64,000 nucleotides of DNA from Pedobacter sp. MC2016-24 (GTDB lineage Bacteria; Bacteroidota; Bacteroidia; Sphingobacteriales; Sphingobacteriaceae). Under the pieces are notes generated by a model. The model saw nothing but the letters and a program-made list of their open reading frames with translations. It searched no databases and was not told the DNA's origin. Numbering within the stretch: the first letter of the stretch is position 1; each line of letters opens with the position of its first letter. Where the stretch lies: positions 124,001 through 188,000 of the forward strand of contig NZ_JADFBX010000005.1 in assembly GCF_015223055.1 (NCBI RefSeq). The letters are read 5' to 3'. A program made the translations under genes and the position numbers. Positions 50,920 to 59,061 of this stretch are shown piece by piece.

Positions 50920-52119
50920 TTATAAATACCAATTCTTATAACGCAATAGCGCTTCCAGAAAATAATAATCTGCATAAGTTAAAGGCACATCAATTTCCGA
51001 TTTTAAAGGTAGCGCACCCGTACTGTGCATCAATAAAAAGCCGCCATTGCTACCTGGTTTTGCACGGTAAGCATCTGAAGATAGAGAAACGATCATTTTT
51101 TCCGCTTCAGACACATACATCTGACTGTCTTTTTGACTCGCATACTGTCCCAATTCCAACAAACCAGAGGCTATAACTGCGGCTGCAGAAGCATCCCGAT
51201 AGGTATTGGGGATGTCTTTTGAATCAAAATCCCAGTAAGGTATCTGATCTTTAGGCATGTTTGGATTGTTGATGATAAATTTAGCAATGTTTTCAGCCAG
51301 TTTGAGGTATTTTTTATCTTTGGTGAAGCGGTACATCATGGTGTAACCATATAAAGCCCAGCCTTGTCCGCGGCTCCAGGCCGATTCATCGGCAGCTCCC
51401 TGTGCAGTACCCTTCTTTAAAACCCGGCCTGTAACCATGTCATAATCGACCACATGATAAGAACTAAAGTCCGGTCTGAAGTGATTTTTCATTGAAGTAT
51501 TGGCATGGTTAATAGCAATAGCTTTATATTTTGGGTCACCGCCATGGTCTGTTACCCAGGCCAGCAATTCCAGGTTCATCAGGTTATCTACAATAACCGG
51601 CCCCCTCCACTTCTTACTGGAGTTCCAGGACTGGATCACTTTTGCGGCAGGTCTATACCGTGTAATCAACGAAGCCGCAGCGGTATCAATAGTTGGTCTG
51701 TAAGCCGGGTTCCCGGTAATCCTGTAAGCGTTGCCAAAACTACAGAACATCATAAATCCCAGGTCATGATTACCGGTATAATGCTTTTCTTTTTCTAGTG
51801 TGCGCAGCCTCATCTCAGCTTCTTTCAACGTAGCTGTATCCTTAGTATATTCATAAATATACAAGAGTGAGCCCGGGTAAAAGCCGCTGGTCCACCATTT
51901 GGTATCACTGGTTTCTACCTTGTCCTTCTTTGAATAATACGTTTTGGGCATCACACCCATGGGTACATTTTTAGCCAGGATTTTATATTGCTGGTCTGCA
52001 AATTCAAATTGCTGATCAATCAGCTGTGTCATCTGCTCTTTTTTCCCGTTTGCCTGTTGCTGCCCCCTGGCCAGTCCAGCGGCAACCAGCAGACAGGCAG
52101 TAAACCAAATTCTGTTCAT
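50920..52119 (-). CDS. GH88 unsaturated glucuronyl hydrolase, PUL3
   Basis: A 399-residue periplasmic enzyme with a signal peptide (cleavage near GLARGQ). It has the same GH88 motifs as the PUL1 copy: WWTSGFYPGSLLYIY, NHDLGFMMFCSFG (Asp119), VIVDNLMNLELLAWV (Asp178), KNHFRPDFSSYHVVDY and DESAWSRGQGWALYGY. It would remove unsaturated uronic acid from lyase products. The region after Asp178 differs from the PUL1 copy, which may reflect a different sulfation or linkage preference. It is 43 bp downstream of GH29. Confidence 0.9.
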   Translation of the reverse strand: MNRIWFTACLLVAAGLARGQQQANGKKEQMTQLIDQQFEFADQQYKILAKNVPMGVMPKTYYSKKDKVETSDTKWWTSGFYPGSLLYIYEYTKDTATLKEAEMRLRTLEKEKHYTGNHDLGFMMFCSFGNAYRITGNPAYRPTIDTAAASLITRYRPAAKVIQSWNSSKKWRGPVIVDNLMNLELLAWVTDHGGDPKYKAIAINHANTSMKNHFRPDFSSYHVVDYDMVTGRVLKKGTAQGAADESAWSRGQGWALYGYTMMYRFTKDKKYLKLAENIAKFIINNPNMPKDQIPYWDFDSKDIPNTYRDASAAAVIASGLLELGQYASQKDSQMYVSEAEKMIVSLSSDAYRAKPGSNGGFLLMHSTGALPLKSEIDVPLTYADYYFLEALLRYKNWYL

Positions 52120-52162
52120 AGATTTATTTGTGTGTGTAGTTACGTTGTTAGTTTTGTTCGCG

Positions 52163-53665
52163 TTACATTTTCGCGTCCATTAGTTTCGTCGTTTTAGATT
52201 TTGGCGCGACCAGTTTCATTTTAATCACAAATGCGCTTTCAGGCTGAAATTTTGCAGGAAGTATGACATCGTAATAGGTGTTCTTATCCAGGTCCAATCC
52301 AAGATCAGACTGTTTCAACTGCAATTGCTGGTTGTTTAACAAAAGAGTTGCTGTACCCGGAACTTCCATGGCAGTTTTGGGCACGGCAATACGCACAATA
52401 CCATTGACAGGCTTATTGAAAACAGTAAGATAAAGGTTGGTGTCCTTTTGCGTAAAATAGCCCAGTTTAGAAGGATTAAATGCGGCGTGGCGAACCCCGT
52501 AAACTGCCTCGCCATTTACTTTTAACCAATCACCAATCTGTTGTGCTATCTTATCCTCTTCAGGGTGCATATTTCCATTGCCATCCGGCCCAAAATTCAA
52601 TACAAAATTGCCATTCATAGATACGGCATGCATCAACAGATCCAACAAATCGGCTGTAGTTTTGGTATAAATGCCCGACCAGTCTTTCATGTAACCCCAA
52701 CCATTTGGCGGAATCGTCATTACGGCATCCCAATCGTTGCCACTAACCCATTCAAATTCTGCCGGAAGCTTACGTTCCCAACCCTGCTCATAATCACCCA
52801 GAATATTTCCGTTCGAATCGAAATGCCGGGAACCATGTTCATCGTTACGGAAACGGGAACCGATAATCAATCCGGGATGTTTTTCGCGAAGTTCCTTCTC
52901 TAGATTATAAGTAAACTCATAAGCACTTTTCCATGATGCATCCCAGGTTCCGTCAAACCAAAAGCCTTTTATTTTCGGATAGTTATCCAATAGTTCTAAT
53001 AACTGGTTTTTGGTGTACTGCAAGAACTGATCGAAAGACTTTTTCTCCGCTTCTGTTTTTGGCACTTTACCCATATAATTTGGATTGTTCCATTCTAACA
53101 CAGAAAAATACAGATAAACGTCTATTCCTTCAGCACTATAGGCATCTACAATCTGCTTTACAATGTCTTTCTGGTAAGGGGTCTTAGAAATGTTATATTC
53201 TGAATATTTTGTTGGCCAAAGTGCAAATCCATCGTGGTGTTTTGTTGTAAAAATCACATATTTCGCGCCCATATTTTTAGCTTGCTTTGCCCAGCGTTTC
53301 GCATCAAAATCTTTTGGGTTAAATTGCTTGTACAAGTTATCATACGTATTTTTCCAATCTTTAGGGGCGGTCGGACCAGCCCAGGAACGAATCCATTCTG
53401 ATGCGGCAGCTCCAGATCTTGCGCTTACGCCATTCCATTCGTTTCCTGCTATGGAGTATATCCCCCAATGGATAAATTGTCCGAGTCCGTATTTACGAAA
53501 AGATTCCATGTCTGTATCTGTTCTGTTAGGCGGCGTCAGGGAGCCATATTTCACTTCAACTTGTTTGACAGGCTTGAGTTTAGGTCCAGTCCACTGAGCA
53601 TTCGCATGACCAACAGCAACTATGGTTGAAATTGCTAGAATTGCGCATTTTAATTTGTGTTTCAT
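52163..53665 (-). CDS. GH29 alpha-L-fucosidase, PUL3
   Basis: A 500-residue secreted enzyme (signal peptide, cleavage near HANAQ). GH29 motifs are GLGQFIHWGIYSIAG, VIFTTKHHDGFALWPTKYSE, LYFSVLEW and the nucleophile motif KIKGFWFDGTWD (Asp238). A C-terminal beta-sandwich starts near residue 400. It releases terminal alpha-L-fucose. The gene is only 2 bp after susD, so it is translated from the same message. Confidence 0.92.
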   Translation of the reverse strand: MKHKLKCAILAISTIVAVGHANAQWTGPKLKPVKQVEVKYGSLTPPNRTDTDMESFRKYGLGQFIHWGIYSIAGNEWNGVSARSGAAASEWIRSWAGPTAPKDWKNTYDNLYKQFNPKDFDAKRWAKQAKNMGAKYVIFTTKHHDGFALWPTKYSEYNISKTPYQKDIVKQIVDAYSAEGIDVYLYFSVLEWNNPNYMGKVPKTEAEKKSFDQFLQYTKNQLLELLDNYPKIKGFWFDGTWDASWKSAYEFTYNLEKELREKHPGLIIGSRFRNDEHGSRHFDSNGNILGDYEQGWERKLPAEFEWVSGNDWDAVMTIPPNGWGYMKDWSGIYTKTTADLLDLLMHAVSMNGNFVLNFGPDGNGNMHPEEDKIAQQIGDWLKVNGEAVYGVRHAAFNPSKLGYFTQKDTNLYLTVFNKPVNGIVRIAVPKTAMEVPGTATLLLNNQQLQLKQSDLGLDLDKNTYYDVILPAKFQPESAFVIKMKLVAPKSKTTKLMDAKM

Positions 53666-53667
53666 AA

Positions 53668-55458
53668 TTAATTATCTTTCCAGTTTGGGTTCTGCTTCAG
53701 GTTTTTATTTAACAATAGATCTTGAATTAGAATCGGAAACAGATAAGCCTTATTTTCTTCAAACTTACGTCCATTGGGTAGCGTTTTAGCGTAAGGCATA
53801 ATGTAACCTTCGGCACTTAGATATACATCTTTATCAATTACAACTTTAGGAAACTGGTTTTGAACAAATTTGATTCCTTCAATAGGCACATTGATTAATT
53901 TTCCTGCCTTCCATCTCATCAAGTCATCCCAGCGCGTATTTTCAAAAGCCATCTCTACCCTTCTTTCTCTGCGGATCTCTCTCAATAATGGCGCAATTTT
54001 TCCACCCACATAAGTCAGATAGATTGCATCGAGCCGTGGATCTGCGGGCTCATTTCCAACTGTTAAATGTGCCATTCCGACACGGTCTCTTAACTTATTG
54101 ATGGTTTGGTCAATCACAGCCTGTGTGGCCTGTCCAAGCTCATACTTTACTTCAGCATAATTTAGCAATATCTCTGCATAACGGAACACCGGCGCAGCCT
54201 GCTGCCCATTGGTCACCCTATTCCAGTCTGCAGGATTGTTATAAAACCATTTGGCTACGCGATAACCCGTTGCACATTTATTGCCGTTCATGCCGGCCAG
54301 ATTTGGTAAAGGTGCATTTTCAGAACCCATAATGGTTGTACTTGACAATTGATAAGTACCGAAATTGGCAATGGTTTGTGTTAAACGGGGATCACGGTTT
54401 TGCATCTCGGACTGAATAGATCCCTTACCCTGAAACAAAGGGCTGGAAGAGATGCTCAAGCCATCCGTACAGAGATAGTCATCCACTAAACTACGGGTTG
54501 CCCCAAACTGGTGCCGTTGATTTTGTGCAAAATAACGGCTAAATGCAGCGCCATAGTCCAGACTTCCATCATATTGTCTCCAAAGGATGATTTCTGTATT
54601 CGCGCTATAGGATTCCGTAGCAAATAAACCATTGTAAACGGTACTGCTATTTCCTTGCGCCAGTTGATATTTAGTCAACAAAGCCTCTGAAGCCTGCACT
54701 GCATAGTTTAGGAATTTGCTGCCATCCAGGCCCAATTCGCTATGATATTTCCGGTAAGTACCTTCATATAATCCAATCCTCGATTTTAAAAAAAGTGCCA
54801 TATCTTTATTTAAACGATTATTAGCTTCCGAGCCTTTAACTGGCAAATACTCGATTGCCCGGTCCAGAATCATGATCACAGAATCCATTACCTGAGCGCG
54901 CGGGGTCCTTGCTGCAAATAATTCAGGAGAATTGGTTTGTAACGAATGCTCCAGCCAGGGTACATCGCCAAATAACTTCACTTTATCAAAGTAATCCCAG
55001 GCTTTGAAGAAATAAATCTCCCCCAAGTACGGCTTTACAAGCTCATTGGCCAGGTTTCCGCGTTTATAATTATCTAAAAAATAATTTAGATTTCTGATCC
55101 CCTCAAACTTCCAGCCTCCGGAATCATTTGCGCCAGACAGGTACGCGATATATTCATCCGTACCTACTTTTGAGTAAGTGTTTGGCGCTGCATTGTCTGT
55201 GATCAGATCACCATATACTAAAGTACTTACGTTTACGCCATAAGGCTGCATGGTACCATCTGCATTACCGCTCCCAAAACCAACAACATAGGTTGGATAA
55301 AAGCTATTGACATATAGCTTCAAATCGTTTTCAGTTTTCCAGAAATTCAAATCGGTAATTTTATCCAAAGGAAAACGGTCCAGGGAATCCTTTTTACAAC
55401 TATAAAGCGCTAAACCTGTTGTAAAGGCCAGTATAAGTAATTTGATGTTCTTCTTCAT
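53668..55458 (-). CDS. SusD/RagB-family glycan-binding lipoprotein, PUL3
   Basis: A 596-residue lipoprotein with lipobox LALYSC (Cys21). SusD features are LGEIYFFKAWDYFDKVKLFG, VFRYAEILLNYAEVKYELGQ, and the C-terminal RRERRVEMAFENTRWDDLMR. It works with the SusC encoded 62 bp upstream. Confidence 0.94.
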   Translation of the reverse strand: MKKNIKLLILAFTTGLALYSCKKDSLDRFPLDKITDLNFWKTENDLKLYVNSFYPTYVVGFGSGNADGTMQPYGVNVSTLVYGDLITDNAAPNTYSKVGTDEYIAYLSGANDSGGWKFEGIRNLNYFLDNYKRGNLANELVKPYLGEIYFFKAWDYFDKVKLFGDVPWLEHSLQTNSPELFAARTPRAQVMDSVIMILDRAIEYLPVKGSEANNRLNKDMALFLKSRIGLYEGTYRKYHSELGLDGSKFLNYAVQASEALLTKYQLAQGNSSTVYNGLFATESYSANTEIILWRQYDGSLDYGAAFSRYFAQNQRHQFGATRSLVDDYLCTDGLSISSSPLFQGKGSIQSEMQNRDPRLTQTIANFGTYQLSSTTIMGSENAPLPNLAGMNGNKCATGYRVAKWFYNNPADWNRVTNGQQAAPVFRYAEILLNYAEVKYELGQATQAVIDQTINKLRDRVGMAHLTVGNEPADPRLDAIYLTYVGGKIAPLLREIRRERRVEMAFENTRWDDLMRWKAGKLINVPIEGIKFVQNQFPKVVIDKDVYLSAEGYIMPYAKTLPNGRKFEENKAYLFPILIQDLLLNKNLKQNPNWKDN

Positions 55459-55520
55459 TTCGATATCATTTTGTTCTCGACTGCTTTAAAGCGATCAAAA
55501 AAATTCATTAATAATTTACT

Positions 55521-58500
55521 TTAAAATGTAGCCTGTATACCAAATGCAAAAGATCTGATAATCGGGTAATTCATACCAACCAATTCCGGATCAAAGGTTT
55601 TAGGCACACTTTTAAATTCAAACAAATTGTAAGCAGAGGCAGATACTCTTACCCGTTGAAGTTTAATTTTATCAGTTAAAGCTTTAGGAATGGTATAACC
55701 AAGCGCCAAATTTTTCAAACGCAAATAAGCTCCATTAGCCAGGTAACGGCTTTGGGTTTGCCTGTTTCTAGCTGCATTTTTATAGGCAGGATAAAAGGCG
55801 TCTGTCCGCTCTGGGGTCCATGAATTGTTATAGGTTTCCCAGGTACCAGTTGAACCTGCTCCCCAGTACAGATTATTATTGATCCATAAATCACGTTTAC
55901 CTACACCTTGAACAAATACATTTAAATCGAAATTTTTATAGCTGGCATTTGAGTTCAAACCAAACTGATACCTTGGTGTACTGTTTCCTATGATCTTTCT
56001 ATCTCCAGAATTACCCACGGTGTTGTTTCCGAAAGCGATCTGATTGTCTCCGTCGAGATCTTTATAACGAACATCTCCCGGAAACCACAGACCGGATGAG
56101 ATTAGTTTTTGATTTGGCGCATTGTTAATTTCATCCTGGGACTGGAATATGCCATAGGTTTCATATCCCCAGATTTCACCCATCTTTTGTCCTTCATACA
56201 ATATGGCATCACTAATTATTTTTGTTGGGTTATTGGCAAATTTCACTACTTCAGACTGGGCATCGCTAAGCGTAGCTGTAACGTCATAATTCAATCCATA
56301 GCTGGTATTGTTTTTATATTTCACACCCAGCTCCCAACCTTTGGTATCCATAGTACCTGAATTAACCTGAGGAGATGCTGCCCCCAATACTGCCGGATAT
56401 TTCAGTCCATCAATCAGGATGTCTGATGTTCTTCTGCGGTACCAGTCAAAGTTAATTTCAAGATGATTGAAGACAGTCAGGTCAAAACCAAAGTCAATGG
56501 TCGTTGCTGTTTCCCAGGTGAAGTTGGGATCTACCAATCCCGGTGGTGTGATGCCTACCGGGCGTATGCCACTCATTAAGTAACTGATTTGTGCAGATGT
56601 ACCATATTGCAGGATATATGGATAATATCCACTTACATTCTGGTTTCCTAAGCTACCGTAAGAAGCCCGGAGTTTAAAATCATTAACATAAGGTTTTATA
56701 CTTTTCGCGAAATCCTCTTCAGTAATGCGCCATCCCAGGGAAACTGAAGGAAAGAATTTGAACCTGCGATCGGCCTGAAATCTGGAAGTACCGTCAGAAC
56801 GGCCATTCGATTCAAATAAATATTTACCCTCATAGTTATAAGTCAATCGATAAAACAGACCTTGAACTGCCCAATGGTTTTCACTGTCAGCAACCGTCAT
56901 TACGCCCTGCGCCTGACTCATGGTCGGGACATTTACATTGATTCCATTCCGCTGCCCTGAAGCGTCCTGTTCCGTATACCATTCTCTATTGAAACCGACC
57001 AGCCCATGGAAATTATGCTTACCTGCAATTGTTTTTGCATAATCAGTATAGACGTTGATGGTGTACTTGTTAGAATTGAAATTATAACGGGAAATGTAAT
57101 CGGGATCTGTTTGCGTCGTTGTATAAGAGCCCACAGTAGTTTCTAATCGCTCCAATCGTGGTAAAATCGTTTTTCTGATGGTGCTATTGGCCAGATAAGA
57201 GATGTCTCCTTTTAAAGTCCATGCTTTAGTAAAATTGATGGTTGGTGAGGCCGCCAGCAGAATATTCGAATTATTTTCATCAACAGACGAGCCGTAATCC
57301 ATGAAAGAAAGAATGTTATCCGTATACTTCTGAGGAACATGTAAAGACGCAGGAACCAACATCGGCATATTCACGTTGCGCCCAGGCTCCTGAGACATGG
57401 CAACCCACCATCCGCCTTTACCTGCCGGACTTACCGGCTCTATATAGGTTGAGTTGTTGTATGCCGTTTTAAAATCCATTTTGAACCAGTTGTTAACCTT
57501 AGAGGATACATTTAACAAAGCGTTGTATCTTTTCAGGTTGTCGGTATTGATTTTGTATAAGCCATCCTGGTTCTGATAACCAAATGATCCATAATAGGAT
57601 GTATTTTCATTCCCTCCTGACAAGGATAAATTGTGTTTTTGCATTGGTGAGGATTTTAGTAAGGCCTCTTTATAAGGATTTACATTTCCCCTCCAAATGA
57701 TATTTTTCTGACTGGCGTCTGTATAGTAATATGGCTCATTGTTTACAGGATCGTCCATATATTCTTTGATCTTATCGAGCTTTGCCAATTCATTTGATAC
57801 AGAACCGTTTTCCATTTGCAAGCCTTTCACTATTGCATCCTGAATCGTATAAGCATCCAGGATATCAGGAACAGCAGTTGGTGAACTCCACTGAAAAGAA
57901 TTTGAATAAGTCACATTCGTCTTCCCGCCTTTACCAGATTTGGTTTTGATAAGCACAACACCAAAAGCACCACGGGCACCGTAAATCGCTGCTGAGGCGG
58001 CGTCTTTGAGTACTGTTACAGATTCTATATCCTCAGGATTGAGCATATTGGGATCCATTTCAACCCCATCTACCAGGATAAAAGGAGATCCGTTTGAAAA
58101 TTTGATCTTATTGCCATCATTTGCATCCTTATTGAAAGATGTTGCACCTCTAAGATTATACGTAGCACCGGTTTTAGGATTTCCATTGGCAATATTGACA
58201 TTGAAGTTTGGGATCAGGCCCTGGAGTGCCTGACCAAGATTAGCCGTAGGTCTGTTTTCCAGCATTTTAGAATCAATCTGACTCACTGCACCAGTTAAGT
58301 TGGCTTTCTTTTGCGTGCCGAAGCCAACAACAACAACTTCTTCAAGTGCTTTCTTATCTGCTTTTAGCACAACATTGACCAGGCTACCGCTAACAACTAC
58401 TTCTTGTTGAAGATAACCGATACTGCTGATGATCAAAATCGAATTTTTCTCTTTTAGCGCAATGGAAAATACCCCGTTAGCATCCGTGCTGGTTCCATTT

Positions 58501-58730
58501 TTTGTTCCCTTTACCAAAACATTAACACCGGGAAGTGGTAATCCATCTTCATCTTTTACAAGTCCTTTTACATTTTCCTGTAGTAATGATTTGATTTTTT
58601 CCGGAGCATTAAATGAAATACTCCGTGCAAAAGCATCACCACATGAGACGAATCCCAGCAATGGAATTAAAACCAGCAATTGCCATTTCGCTTTTGAATG
58701 AAGCAATTCATTAGGTATTTTTTTTTTCAT
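55521..58730 (-). CDS. SusC/RagA TonB-dependent transporter, PUL3
   Basis: A 1069-residue transporter with a long basic N-terminus and hydrophobic signal (WQLLVLIPLLGFVSCGDA). It has a CarboxypepD_reg-like domain (VKGLVKDEDGLPLPGVNVLV), a plug (VVVGFGTQKKANLTGAVSQI, then GSPFILVDGVEMDPNMLNPE) and a barrel ending FAFGIQATF. The upstream gap of 331 bp contains a leader hairpin, a possible 40-aa gene and a second hairpin, but no consensus promoter. The gene may be co-transcribed from the lipoprotein genes upstream. Confidence 0.95.
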   Translation of the reverse strand: MKKKIPNELLHSKAKWQLLVLIPLLGFVSCGDAFARSISFNAPEKIKSLLQENVKGLVKDEDGLPLPGVNVLVKGTKNGTSTDANGVFSIALKEKNSILIISSIGYLQQEVVVSGSLVNVVLKADKKALEEVVVVGFGTQKKANLTGAVSQIDSKMLENRPTANLGQALQGLIPNFNVNIANGNPKTGATYNLRGATSFNKDANDGNKIKFSNGSPFILVDGVEMDPNMLNPEDIESVTVLKDAASAAIYGARGAFGVVLIKTKSGKGGKTNVTYSNSFQWSSPTAVPDILDAYTIQDAIVKGLQMENGSVSNELAKLDKIKEYMDDPVNNEPYYYTDASQKNIIWRGNVNPYKEALLKSSPMQKHNLSLSGGNENTSYYGSFGYQNQDGLYKINTDNLKRYNALLNVSSKVNNWFKMDFKTAYNNSTYIEPVSPAGKGGWWVAMSQEPGRNVNMPMLVPASLHVPQKYTDNILSFMDYGSSVDENNSNILLAASPTINFTKAWTLKGDISYLANSTIRKTILPRLERLETTVGSYTTTQTDPDYISRYNFNSNKYTINVYTDYAKTIAGKHNFHGLVGFNREWYTEQDASGQRNGINVNVPTMSQAQGVMTVADSENHWAVQGLFYRLTYNYEGKYLFESNGRSDGTSRFQADRRFKFFPSVSLGWRITEEDFAKSIKPYVNDFKLRASYGSLGNQNVSGYYPYILQYGTSAQISYLMSGIRPVGITPPGLVDPNFTWETATTIDFGFDLTVFNHLEINFDWYRRRTSDILIDGLKYPAVLGAASPQVNSGTMDTKGWELGVKYKNNTSYGLNYDVTATLSDAQSEVVKFANNPTKIISDAILYEGQKMGEIWGYETYGIFQSQDEINNAPNQKLISSGLWFPGDVRYKDLDGDNQIAFGNNTVGNSGDRKIIGNSTPRYQFGLNSNASYKNFDLNVFVQGVGKRDLWINNNLYWGAGSTGTWETYNNSWTPERTDAFYPAYKNAARNRQTQSRYLANGAYLRLKNLALGYTIPKALTDKIKLQRVRVSASAYNLFEFKSVPKTFDPELVGMNYPIIRSFAFGIQATF

Positions 58731-58760
58731 ACAATTCAGGTTTAGTTTAAACGGCTAAAA

Positions 58761-58784
58761 GCATCATGAGCCCATGATGTATGC
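58761..58784 (-). promoter_or_regulatory. inverted repeat just upstream of PUL3 susC
   Basis: CATCATG (58762-58768) and CATGATG (58773-58779) form a perfect 7-bp stem with loop AGCC; an outer GCAT/ATGC pair extends the symmetry. It lies about 31 bp before the susC start. It could be an operator or a leader stem affecting translation. Confidence 0.4.
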
Positions 58785-58859
58785 AATTGGCCGGATCAAA
58801 ACTGTAGTATTATTTGATTAAAAAAGATGAATTTTCTAAGAAAAAAGATAGAAAAATCA

Positions 58860-58982
58860 TTAAAGGCCGGCCTTACGGCAGTTATTCTTTGTCTGATCCA
58901 TTTTATCCTGCATCATCAAATTCAGAATTAATAGACTGTCTATGCCTGTAAACAGAAGAATATACCATTTATAAAGTTCCAT
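58860..58982 (-). CDS. possible 40-residue membrane peptide
   Basis: On the minus strand an ATG at 58982 opens a 40-codon frame ending TAA at 58860. The first 24 residues (MELYKWYILLFTGIDSLLIL) could form one membrane helix. The tail is polar and basic (QDKMDQTKNNCRKAGL). It lies between the NHL lipoprotein gene and susC in the same orientation, after the hairpin at 59002-59027. There is no homologue I recognise, and a frame this short can arise by chance. Confidence 0.4.
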   Translation of the reverse strand: MELYKWYILLFTGIDSLLILNLMMQDKMDQTKNNCRKAGL

Positions 58983-59001
58983 TGTTCAAGTTTAAGTTTA
59001 A

Positions 59002-59027
59002 GCAGGCATGTAACAGTACATGCCTGC
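59002..59027 (-). terminator. hairpin after the NHL lipoprotein gene
   Basis: GCAGGCATGT (59002-59011) pairs perfectly with ACATGCCTGC (59018-59027), loop AACAGT. It lies 35 bp beyond the NHL gene stop. The tail is A/T-rich but not a clean T-run, so full or partial termination between the lipoprotein part and susC is possible. Confidence 0.65.
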
Positions 59028-59061
59028 AGTTTGTAACTCAGATCAGTTTTTATGAATTGTT

